A program made the translations under genes and the position numbers. From positions 62,001 to 126,000 of the forward strand of contig JBMNRB010000005.1 in the NCBI GenBank assembly GCA_050944435.1: DNA of 64,000 bases, read 5' to 3'. The notes under the pieces are model-generated. The model saw nothing but the letters and a program-made list of their open reading frames with translations, made no database searches and was not told the DNA's origin. This DNA is from Ruminococcus_G sp050944435. Lineage in GTDB: Bacteria > Bacillota > Clostridia > Lachnospirales > Lachnospiraceae. Positions 25,374 through 32,614 of the stretch are shown piece by piece. Numbering within the stretch: position 1 is the first letter of the stretch; every line of letters starts with the position of its first letter.

Positions 25374-25819
25374 TGAAAGTAATTTTAGTACAGGATGTAA
25401 AATCACTGGGAAAAAAAGGCGATATTGTAAATGTAAGTGATGGTTACGCAAGAAATATGCTTTTGCCCAAAAAGCTGGGTGTGGAAGCCAACGCCAAAAA
25501 TATGAATGACCTGAAACTGTCGAAAGCCCATGATGCCAAAGTGGCGGCAGAACAGCTGGCAGCGGCGGAGCAGCTTAAAGAACAGTTGGAGAAAAGTCAG
25601 GTGACAGTTTCAATTAAAGTTGGAGAAGGCGGACGGACCTTCGGTTCAGTCTCAGCGAAAGAAATTGCAGATGCGGCTAAGGAGCAGCTTGGCATTGATG
25701 TAGATAAGAAAAAATTACAGTTGGAAAATCCCATCCGAGAGCTGGGAACCACCGTGGTGGCGCTGAAGCTTCACACGAAAGTAACGGCGTCGCTGAAAGT
25801 TGTTGTGAAAGAAGCATAG
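25373..25819 (+). CDS. rplI: 50S ribosomal protein L9
   Basis: 148 residues. MKVILVQDVKSLGKKGDIV and GYARNMLLPKKLG are the N-terminal L9 signature; a long helix and the C-terminal RNA-binding domain follow. The ATG overlaps the gdpP stop (TGATG), so it is translationally coupled; a TTG three bases upstream is in frame but unlikely. Confidence 0.97.
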   Translation: MKVILVQDVKSLGKKGDIVNVSDGYARNMLLPKKLGVEANAKNMNDLKLSKAHDAKVAAEQLAAAEQLKEQLEKSQVTVSIKVGEGGRTFGSVSAKEIADAAKEQLGIDVDKKKLQLENPIRELGTTVVALKLHTKVTASLKVVVKEA

Positions 25820-25831
25820 GAGGAAACATCG

Positions 25832-27160
25832 GTGGAAGAAGCGCTGATCAAACGGGTGCTGCCCCACAGTATGGAAGCAGAGCAGTCAGTGCTGGGGGCC
25901 ATGCTGATGGATCGGGAGGCCATACTGACGGTTTCTGAGATATTGACAGGAGATGATTTCTATCATCACCAGTATAAGGTAGTTTTCGAGGCTATGGTGG
26001 AACTGTACAACGAGGGGAAACCGGTGGATCCGGTGACACTTCAGGAAAGACTGAGGGAAAAAGATGTTCCCCCGGAGCTTTGCAGCATGGAATTTTTTAA
26101 AGAATTGTTTGCGGCGGTTCCCACCATTGCCAACGCGAAGCATTATGGAGAAATTGTAAGGGACAAGGCGATGCTTCGCAGAATGATTAAAGTAAGTGAA
26201 GAGATTTCCACAGCCTGTTATCTGGGAAAAGATAAAGTGGAAGATATCATGGAGGACGCGGAAAAGCGGCTGTTTGAATTGCTGCAGAAGCGGAACACTG
26301 GAGAATTTGTTCCGATTCGGCAGGTGGTGCTGAACGCACTGGACACGATTGAAAAGGCTTCCAGAACCAAGGGGAATGTAACGGGGCTGCCCACAGGATT
26401 TGTGGATTTGGATTATAAAACTTCGGGACTTCAGCCCTCTGATTTTATTTTGGTAGCGGCCCGTCCTTCCATGGGGAAGACGGCGTTTGTGCTGAATATC
26501 GCACAGTATATGGCGTTTAAAAAAAATCTGACGGTGGCAATTTTCAGCCTGGAGATGTCCAGGGAACAATTGGTTAACCGTCTGTTTTCGTTGGAATCAA
26601 AAGTGGATTCTCAGAGCATTCGAACGGGTAACCTGAAGGATGAGGACTGGGCGAAATTGATTGAGGGCGCGGGAGTCATCGGAAATTCCAATCTGATTAT
26701 CGATGATACGCCGGGAATATCCATCGCGGAGATGCGATCCAAGTGCAGAAAGTACAAGCTGGAGCATAACCTGGGAATCATCATCATTGATTATCTGCAG
26801 CTGATGTCGGGAAGCGGAAGATCTGATTCACGACAGCAGGAAATATCGGAGATTTCCCGGTCGCTGAAAGCGCTGGCCAGGGAATTGAATGTTCCGGTGG
26901 TGGCGCTGTCCCAGTTGAGCCGTGCAGTGGAAAAAAGGGATGATAAACGTCCTATGCTCTCTGACCTTCGGGAATCGGGGGCCATTGAGCAGGATGCCGA
27001 TGTGGTAATGTTTATCTATCGGGACGATTATTATAATAAAGATACGCCCAATCCCAATGTGGCGGAAATTATTATTGCAAAGCAGAGAAACGGCCCCATT
27101 GGCACGATCAATCTGGTATGGATGCCGGAGTATACCAGATTTGTCAACTGGAAAAAATAG
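25832..27160 (+). CDS. dnaB: Replicative DNA helicase
   Basis: 442 residues of the DnaB family. The N-terminal helical domain begins LPHSMEAEQSVLGAMLMD; the RecA-like domain carries Walker A (ARPSMGKTAF, about residue 210), Walker B (IIIIDYLQLM) and the arginine finger region near SQLSRAVEKR. It unwinds DNA ahead of the replication fork. The start is GTG 25832 after TAGGAGG. Confidence 0.97.
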   Translation: MEEALIKRVLPHSMEAEQSVLGAMLMDREAILTVSEILTGDDFYHHQYKVVFEAMVELYNEGKPVDPVTLQERLREKDVPPELCSMEFFKELFAAVPTIANAKHYGEIVRDKAMLRRMIKVSEEISTACYLGKDKVEDIMEDAEKRLFELLQKRNTGEFVPIRQVVLNALDTIEKASRTKGNVTGLPTGFVDLDYKTSGLQPSDFILVAARPSMGKTAFVLNIAQYMAFKKNLTVAIFSLEMSREQLVNRLFSLESKVDSQSIRTGNLKDEDWAKLIEGAGVIGNSNLIIDDTPGISIAEMRSKCRKYKLEHNLGIIIIDYLQLMSGSGRSDSRQQEISEISRSLKALARELNVPVVALSQLSRAVEKRDDKRPMLSDLRESGAIEQDADVVMFIYRDDYYNKDTPNPNVAEIIIAKQRNGPIGTINLVWMPEYTRFVNWKK

Positions 27161-27195
27161 TGGCAGGGTTGTCAGAAGGTGTCGATGTCTTTTCA

Positions 27196-27224
27196 TTGCA
27201 TTTGTATTTGGCGGTGATTATAAT
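27196..27224 (+). promoter_or_regulatory. Promoter of the MerR-family gene
   Basis: TTGCAT (27196-27201), 17 bases, TATAAT (27219-27224). It lies between dnaB and the MerR gene, allowing separate expression. Confidence 0.75.
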
Positions 27225-27256
27225 GAAAGGGAAGCCAAATGCAAAGGGGTAAGGAT

Positions 27257-27814
27257 ATGAATGAAACCAGATTCCTGATTTCCGAGGCTGCCAAAACGGT
27301 AGATGTGGAGACTCATGTGCTGCGGTATTGGGAAGAAGAGCTGGATCTTCCCATAGCCAGGAATGAAATGGGACATCGTTGCTACACCCGGCAGGATATT
27401 CAGATTTTTCTGAGTATTAAAGAACTTAAGAAGAAAGGCTTTCAGCTAAAAACCATAAAAGAATTGATACCGGTGATGCGCAGGGAAGTATATTCCCGCG
27501 GAGGCGGTTCAGACAAAGGATTTCCGGAGAAGAAGGCGGCTGTGAAAATGCAGAGAAAGGCAGATATGGCCGTTGAGGCAGAGAAAATTGCTGAGAAGAA
27601 GGAAGACGGGGAGGCGGACAAAAAAGAGGAATTTTTCCGCATTCTGGATGGGCTGCTGACGCAGATTCGGGAGATGAATCATCAGGAAGACCGGTATAAA
27701 CGGCTGGATGCCGCCATACGCCGTCATCAGTTTTCACGAAAAATGGTGGCTGCCACAAAGGAACAGGGGAAAAAGGGAAAAAAGAAATACAGCAGAAAAG
27801 AAAAACTGACATAA
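27257..27814 (+). CDS. MerR-family HTH regulator
   Basis: 185 residues. Residues 1-75 are a MerR winged helix (FLISEAAKTVDVETHVLRYW; then GHRCYTRQDIQIFLSIKELKKKGF), followed by a Lys/Glu-rich charged region and a helical stretch with a very basic end (KKGKKKYSRKEK). No cysteine cluster for metals is present, so the ligand is unknown. It follows dnaB. ATG 27257 is downstream of AAGGGG-type sequence. The target is unknown. Confidence 0.8.
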   Translation: MNETRFLISEAAKTVDVETHVLRYWEEELDLPIARNEMGHRCYTRQDIQIFLSIKELKKKGFQLKTIKELIPVMRREVYSRGGGSDKGFPEKKAAVKMQRKADMAVEAEKIAEKKEDGEADKKEEFFRILDGLLTQIREMNHQEDRYKRLDAAIRRHQFSRKMVAATKEQGKKGKKKYSRKEKLT

Positions 27815-27817
27815 CAT

Positions 27818-27851
27818 AAAAAACTGCTCATCTGCAAGACGAGCAGTTTTT
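27818..27851 (+). terminator. Intrinsic terminator after the MerR gene
   Basis: AAAAACTGCTC pairs with GAGCAGTTTTT across about eleven bases. The A-run on its left also makes it usable for the ferredoxin gene on the minus strand. Confidence 0.9.
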
Positions 27852-27868
27852 ACGTTATAAACAATTAA

Positions 27869-28039
27869 TTATTCAGCAGAAATTGCATCTGTCGGACAAG
27901 CAGCTGCACAGGATCCGCAGTCTACACAAGTATCGGGATCGATTTCGTACTGTGTTTCGCCCTGGCTGATTGCTTCTACCGGACATTCGCTTTCGCATGA
28001 ACCGCAGCTTACGCATGCATCAGAAATTACATATGCCAT
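27869..28039 (-). CDS. Small 2[4Fe-4S] ferredoxin
   Basis: A 56-residue minus-strand gene. The two clusters are bound by CVSCGSCESECP at residues 9-20 and CVDCGSCAAACP at 38-49, the CX2CX2CX3CP pattern of clostridial bacterial-type ferredoxins. It is a low-potential electron carrier for anaerobic metabolism. AGGAGG precedes the ATG. It is monocistronic between a terminator and a 240-base gap. Confidence 0.95.
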   Translation of the reverse strand: MAYVISDACVSCGSCESECPVEAISQGETQYEIDPDTCVDCGSCAAACPTDAISAE

Positions 28040-28193
28040 GATAAAATCCTCCTCTATTATTAAAATAATGTACCACTATCGGTTTAAGCACATTTTAATA
28101 TATATTATGTAAGATTACAAGTATAAAATTTTAAACAATTCTCATGTGGGTGATGGAAGGATGTATTTTAGATTAAATTTATAAACTTTCCAG

Positions 28194-28222
28194 TTGTTTT
28201 TCCGGTGAAAAGGTATTATAAT
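28194..28222 (+). promoter_or_regulatory. Promoter of the DUF1858 gene
   Basis: TTGTTT (28194-28199), 17 bases, TATAAT (28217-28222), then a leader of about 55 bases. The rest of the gap from 28040 is AT-rich and shows no other gene. Confidence 0.7.
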
Positions 28223-28280
28223 GAGCAATAGCAACGAGAAGATAACCCGCAGGGTATTTTAAATAAGGAGGAAATTTTAC

Positions 28281-28487
28281 ATGGCACAGATTTCTAAAGA
28301 TATGCGCATTGGCGAGTTGTTGAATGTGGATCAGAATATTGCAGTGATTCTGATGAGAGCAGGTATGCATTGCATTGGATGCCCTTCAGCTCAGGGAGAA
28401 ACTCTGGAAGAAGCAGCTATGGTTCACGGAATGGATGCAGATGTGCTGGAAAAACAGATCAACGATTTTCTGGCCGCTCAGGCGTAA
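28281..28487 (+). CDS. DUF1858 redox-disulfide protein
   Basis: 68 residues of the DUF1858 fold, the domain often linked to hybrid-cluster proteins. A CxxC pair, Cys31 and Cys34 in MHCIGCPSAQGETLEEAA, is its signature. It may take part in thiol or Fe-S redox chemistry, but no partner is beside it. AAGGAGG upstream and a terminator downstream mark it as a single gene. Confidence 0.88.
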   Translation: MAQISKDMRIGELLNVDQNIAVILMRAGMHCIGCPSAQGETLEEAAMVHGMDADVLEKQINDFLAAQA

Positions 28488-28507
28488 AATAATTTAAAAA
28501 TTTCAGT

Positions 28508-28543
28508 AAAAAACCAGTCCGCGGAAAAGCGGGCTGGTTTTTT
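28508..28543. terminator. Bidirectional terminator between the DUF1858 gene and mecA
   Basis: AAAAAACCAGTCCGC pairs with GCGGGCTGGTTTTTT. The A and T flanks allow it to end transcription on both strands of these convergent genes. Confidence 0.9.
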
Positions 28544-28553
28544 AGGTTCTTAC

Positions 28554-29297
28554 TTAGATGGCTGCCAGCTGCTGCAAAGCGCAGTCCATGATGACGATTT
28601 CTCCATGCTCTGTCAGATAAGCTTCTCCAGCAGCAGAAAAAGCTTTGCCATGGCCGTATTCTGAAAGCATATTGCAGACACGGTTAAATTCTTCCGGTGA
28701 GCAGTCAGACTGATGAAGAACGAGGGAGTAAGACCCCTCTGCATTTTTATATAATGTATTGTGTCCGTCAAAGTAACGGTTCAGTGCATGGGCTGCTTCA
28801 ATGACATCGTCCAGTTGAAGGAAAGTGAACAGCCGGAGAAGGTTGACAGACGGCTCCTGAGCGGTATTTTCCTCCTTTTCAGGAGTTTCCTTTTCCTTTT
28901 TCGCTGCTCGTCCTTTTGTCTTCGCTTCATATATCTTCTGGAAAATATCAATGATATCGTCGGCGCCGGTGATCTGCGGAGTTTCGGAAGCATCCATGGA
29001 GTTTTCTTCCGGCTGTGAAAAGTTGGAAAACCGGGTATCCAGTTCTTCAGGATCTTCCACCTTTGTGATAATGAGAACAATACTGTCCGGGGTAACCGGA
29101 ATTGCTTCAATCATCAAAGGGATGTTGTCTGCCTCGAATCCGAATTCATTGTGAGCTTTCTGCATCATATCGCGAAACAGATTTTTTGCTTTGTCTGTTC
29201 CATATGCCAGTTCACTGAGCTTTATTTCACGGCTAGCCAAATCATCACTGGTCAGTGTGCAACGTATCTGGTTGTCGTTAATTTTTTCAATTTTCAT
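28554..29297 (-). CDS. mecA: Adaptor protein MecA
   Basis: 247 residues with the MecA domain plan. The N-terminal domain starts MKIEKINDNQIRCTLTSDDL, the typical substrate-binding start; the C-terminal domain ends with VCNMLSEYGHGK and ITMD-like CALQQL segments for ClpC binding. A low-complexity Glu/Lys linker sits at residues 110-150. MecA delivers substrates to the ClpCP protease. Single gene. Confidence 0.88.
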   Translation of the reverse strand: MKIEKINDNQIRCTLTSDDLASREIKLSELAYGTDKAKNLFRDMMQKAHNEFGFEADNIPLMIEAIPVTPDSIVLIITKVEDPEELDTRFSNFSQPEENSMDASETPQITGADDIIDIFQKIYEAKTKGRAAKKEKETPEKEENTAQEPSVNLLRLFTFLQLDDVIEAAHALNRYFDGHNTLYKNAEGSYSLVLHQSDCSPEEFNRVCNMLSEYGHGKAFSAAGEAYLTEHGEIVIMDCALQQLAAI

Positions 29298-29448
29298 ATT
29301 CTCACATCCTATTCATTTATGATGAATTTCCAAGAAATGCGCTGCTATTTATTTAGTCTGCTCCTACTATATTATATACCAGAGCATAAGAATATGTAAA
29401 GTAATTCACGAAACTTTCAGATTTCTGGAAAATTTAAAGGAAAAACGG

Positions 29449-29477
29449 TTTACAGGGTATCGGCTTTGGGGTATAAT
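29449..29477 (+). promoter_or_regulatory. Promoter of the structured RNA candidate
   Basis: TTTACA (29449-29454), 17 bases, TATAAT (29472-29477). The predicted first base, A29484, coincides with the first base of the long closing stem of the RNA, which argues for a designed transcript. Confidence 0.75.
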
Positions 29478-29483
29478 GATTTC

Positions 29484-29635
29484 ACGGAAAAGTGACATTC
29501 AATGCAATCCGGACGATTATCTTATATTTCATACGGCAGATCGCCGAAATTTCCAATTGTAATTTATAAATTTAATAATCTAATCGGTACAGAAATCCCG
29601 CCTTACTGTTTCTTTTTATGTCCTTTTCCGTAAAA
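29484..29635 (+). ncRNA. Structured RNA candidate, 6S-like
   Basis: Positions 29484-29498 (ACGGAAAAGTGACAT) pair with 29618-29631 (ATGTCCTTTTCCGT) into a closing stem with one bulge. An open region follows on both sides, then a middle stem CCG-GATTAT (29509-29520) with ATAATC-CGG (29575-29587) and a small CGGC/GCCG hairpin (29534-29546). A rod with a large central bubble behind its own promoter is the architecture of 6S RNA, which binds SigA-RNA polymerase. At about 150 bases it is shorter than Bacillus 6S RNAs. No protein-coding gene fits this stretch. Confidence 0.5.
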
Positions 29636-29730
29636 ATTGGGTTTTGCCCTGCAGACTATGATAAAGAAAGGAGAGGGCAGAGGCTTAAATAATATATCAC
29701 ATATTTCAAGGGAAAACTGCCAATTGTTTC

Positions 29731-29952
29731 ATGGGTAAAAAAAGAAAAAAGAAAAATCATGCGCTGCGCCGGGAACTGGATATGTACGCCCGGCAGGGAG
29801 TTCTGCTCTGTCTGGATGGACAGCCCAGCACGCCCAAAGAGATCGCAAAGGCGTGCAGTGTAGCTGAAGAAGGCACGTATATGCGGGATTACGTACAGAA
29901 TGAAAGGGGGGAAGTGGAAAAACTGGAGTTTGATTTAATTAAAGAAAAGTAG
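29731..29952 (+). CDS. Small hypothetical protein
   Basis: 73 residues, basic at the start (MGKKRKKKNHALRRELDMY) and acidic at the end. I do not recognise the family; the middle (QPSTPKEIAKACSVAEEGTYM) looks like a small helical or HTH-like unit. No convincing ribosome site precedes ATG 29731. It ends before a strong terminator. Could be a real small gene or part of the downstream tail of the structured RNA transcript. Low confidence in function, moderate in existence. Confidence 0.55.
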   Translation: MGKKRKKKNHALRRELDMYARQGVLLCLDGQPSTPKEIAKACSVAEEGTYMRDYVQNERGEVEKLEFDLIKEK

Positions 29953-29958
29953 AATAAA

Positions 29959-30016
29959 AGCGCCCGGATTACAGGTAAAGTCCCTTTACACAGCCAAATT
30001 CCGGGCGTCTTTTTTG
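29959..30016 (+). terminator. Intrinsic terminator after the small hypothetical gene
   Basis: GCGCCCGGA pairs with TCCGGGCGT across a long loop, followed by CTTTTTT. Confidence 0.85.
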
Positions 30017-30102
30017 TGAAAATAATCTAAAAAAGTCGAAATACATGATGACGAATATCTGATATATTGCTATAATGAAACGTAGCAAGGAGGTTAAACA
30101 GC

Positions 30103-31794
30103 ATGAAGAAACGAGTATCGCCGGCGCTGATTGTACTGCTGCTGATTATTTTGGTTGCGGCGGCGGGAGTATTAAGTATGGTAATCAGCCGGTACCTGCC
30201 GGGAAAAGAACGGATGGACAGCAGTCAGTACTTTGGAGTGGAGAACGAGGAAGAAGTGGCGCTGATCCTGAATCAGGAAATCCTGGAAGAAAAGGGAAGA
30301 CTGATTGATGGAAAGATTTACATCGGCAGCGGTACGGTGAGTCAGTATATCAACTCCAGGTTTTACTGGGACGAGCAGAATCAGGTGATGCTGTATACCC
30401 TTCCGGAAGAAGTGCTGGAGCTTCAGCCGGACAGCACCAGTTATACGGTGAACGGAGAAGAGATGGAAGAAGAAAATCCCATGATTATACAGGAAGGGGA
30501 GAATTTTCTTGTTTCACTGGATTTTTTAATTAAATATACGGATATGGAATGCCAGGTGTTTGAAAATCCCAACCGGACGGTGATCAATACCCAGGAAGGC
30601 ACGGTGCAGATGGTGGATGCCAGCGGGAAATATCAGGTAAGGGAAAAAGGCGGCATCAAAAGTCCGATTTTGACGGATGGGGAAGAAGGAGACCATCTCA
30701 GGTTTCTGGAAGCCATGGAAACCTGGACGAAAGTGGCCACGCCGGACGGATACGTGGGATATGTGCAGAATAAAAATATCAGCGAAGTCCGGGAAGAAGA
30801 GGTGAAATTTTCCTCAGAGGCGCCGGAATATACCAGCATACAAAAGGACTATAAAATTAATCTTTCCTGGCATTTGATGATGAACGAAGAAGGGAATCAG
30901 GAACTGTCAGATAAAATAGCGGGATGCGAAGGATTGAATACCATATCGCCGACCTGGTTTACTTTTGCCGATTCCAGCGGTACGCTGCGCTCACTGGCCA
31001 GCAAAGAGTATGTGGATCAGGCCCATGGGGCCGGACTGGAAGTATGGGGACTGATTGAGAATATCAATACGGATGTGAGTACTCTGGATGTGCTTTCGGT
31101 TAGAGAAAACCGCGAAAAAATCATCAGTCAGCTCATAAGCGCGGTGAAAGAAACCGGCATGGACGGCATCAATGTGGACTTTGAAAATATTACAGAGGAC
31201 AGCGCCCCCCATTACGTACAGTTTATTCGCGAACTTTCCGTGGCCATGCGGAAAGAAAATAAGGTGCTGTCTGTGGATCTGCCGGTACCCCAGCCCTATA
31301 ATGAGTTCTATAACTGGAAAGAGCAGGGGATCATGGCCGATTATGTGATTATCATGGGATATGATGAACATTATGCAGGATCGGAGGAAGCCGGTTCCGT
31401 AGCGTCCCTTCCCTATGTGGAAGAGGGAATTAAAGGAACGCTGGAGCATGTTCCCAGAGAAAAAGTGGTGAATGCCATTCCATTTTACACCAGACTCTGG
31501 ACACAGCCCTTTGGTTCCAGTAATCTGACCAGTGAGACCATGACCATGGACGAAGCGTCGGAATATGTGGAATCCAACGATATGGAAGTGTACTGGGACG
31601 GCACGGTGGGGCAGAACGTGGCAGAAAAGGAAGACGATACAGCGTTATATCAGATCTGGCTGGAGGATGAAGAGTCCATAGAGGCAAAAATGAAGCTGAT
31701 ACAGTCCTATGATCTGGCGGGAGTGGCGTCCTGGCAGTTGGGTTATCAGAGAAATACAGTATGGGAAATCATCAGTCAATATTTAAACGGATAA
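30103..31794 (+). CDS. Membrane-anchored glycoside hydrolase family 18 protein
   Basis: 563 residues. A signal anchor spans residues 8-30. Residues about 50-165 resemble a copper-amine-oxidase-N-like domain (GRLIDGKIYIGSGTVSQYIN), then an SH3-like region (about 170-235), then the GH18 barrel to the end. The catalytic motif DGINVDFEN puts the proton donor at Glu361. Proteins of this plan relate to spore-germination and cortex hydrolases such as YaaH/SleL, but the substrate here is not known. AAGGAGG is upstream. The DivIVA-like gene follows within 20 bases. Confidence 0.85.
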   Translation: MKKRVSPALIVLLLIILVAAAGVLSMVISRYLPGKERMDSSQYFGVENEEEVALILNQEILEEKGRLIDGKIYIGSGTVSQYINSRFYWDEQNQVMLYTLPEEVLELQPDSTSYTVNGEEMEEENPMIIQEGENFLVSLDFLIKYTDMECQVFENPNRTVINTQEGTVQMVDASGKYQVREKGGIKSPILTDGEEGDHLRFLEAMETWTKVATPDGYVGYVQNKNISEVREEEVKFSSEAPEYTSIQKDYKINLSWHLMMNEEGNQELSDKIAGCEGLNTISPTWFTFADSSGTLRSLASKEYVDQAHGAGLEVWGLIENINTDVSTLDVLSVRENREKIISQLISAVKETGMDGINVDFENITEDSAPHYVQFIRELSVAMRKENKVLSVDLPVPQPYNEFYNWKEQGIMADYVIIMGYDEHYAGSEEAGSVASLPYVEEGIKGTLEHVPREKVVNAIPFYTRLWTQPFGSSNLTSETMTMDEASEYVESNDMEVYWDGTVGQNVAEKEDDTALYQIWLEDEESIEAKMKLIQSYDLAGVASWQLGYQRNTVWEIISQYLNG

Positions 31795-31814
31795 TGAAGA
31801 AGGGAGTATATCAT

Positions 31815-32576
31815 ATGAGCGACAATGAAATGTTTAAGACTACTTTGATGGGGGGATACGACAAGGATGACGTAATGGAACAGATTCGAAAGCTCAAAGA
31901 TGCCCATGCTGGTGAAGTCGGACGTCTCACAAAAGAAATTCAGCAGAAAAACAGCCGGATTGAAGAGCTGACTCATCGCCTGGTTGCCAAGGAAGAGCAG
32001 AAAGAAAATCTGGAACAGGAAATTAAAAATAAGTATCAGAAATATATTGATCATTATGACAGCATTTCACGTCTTGTGGTAGAGTCCCAAATCCGGGCGG
32101 AAAATATTATCAACGAAGCCCGGGCCAAAGGAGAGAGAATGATTGCGCAGGCGGAAGAGGAAGCGCAGAAAAAGATCGACTCGGTACAGGCAGAGGTGGA
32201 CAGACGGGTTGACGACGGAAAAAGGAAGTGCGAAATCGTTCAGAAAAGACTGGATGAAATTGTGGATCTGATGAATCAGGTTCAGAAGCGATTTATGGCT
32301 TCCTATAAGGAAATCCATCAGATGATTGATAATTCACCGGCGCCTGGGGAAATAAAAGCGGATGATCTTATTCCGAAAGATATTCCAAAGAAACCGGAAG
32401 AAAAAATGACAGATGAAGATTTGATGGTCAGAAATGCAGAAAAAACACTGCGGGAGATTGAACGGAAAATCAGAAAGGATCTGGAGCTGGAAGAGGTGTT
32501 GGATGAAGAGGATGATCTGACGGAAGAAGATATCGAGTTATTCCTGCAGAAACATGGAATTGGGAAAAAGAAATAG
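31815..32576 (+). CDS. DivIVA-domain coiled-coil protein
   Basis: 253 residues. The N-terminal 20 (FKTTLMGGYDKDDVMEQI) match the DivIVA lipid-sensing start; then a long coiled coil (about 25-150) and an acidic tail (LDEEDDLTEEDIELFLQ). Such proteins mark curved membranes at poles and septa. ATG 31815 follows AGGGAG; the frame extends upstream into the GH18 gene but without a ribosome site. Role in division or sporulation is inferred. Confidence 0.8.
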   Translation: MSDNEMFKTTLMGGYDKDDVMEQIRKLKDAHAGEVGRLTKEIQQKNSRIEELTHRLVAKEEQKENLEQEIKNKYQKYIDHYDSISRLVVESQIRAENIINEARAKGERMIAQAEEEAQKKIDSVQAEVDRRVDDGKRKCEIVQKRLDEIVDLMNQVQKRFMASYKEIHQMIDNSPAPGEIKADDLIPKDIPKKPEEKMTDEDLMVRNAEKTLREIERKIRKDLELEEVLDEEDDLTEEDIELFLQKHGIGKKK

Positions 32577-32587
32577 CGATAATGGTT

Positions 32588-32611
32588 AAGGGAGGCCGAG
32601 GCCTCCCTTTT
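32588..32611. terminator. Terminator between the DivIVA-like gene and the membrane protein gene
   Basis: GGGAGGCC (32590-32597) and GGCCTCCC (32600-32607) form a tight hairpin flanked by A and T runs. The genes converge here. Confidence 0.85.
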
Positions 32612-32614
32612 CAG

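Noticed and set aside
29484..29635. The structured RNA as SRP RNA or tmRNA.
   Set aside because: The SRP GGAAGG-type loop sequence and a tmRNA tag or alanine acceptor are absent.
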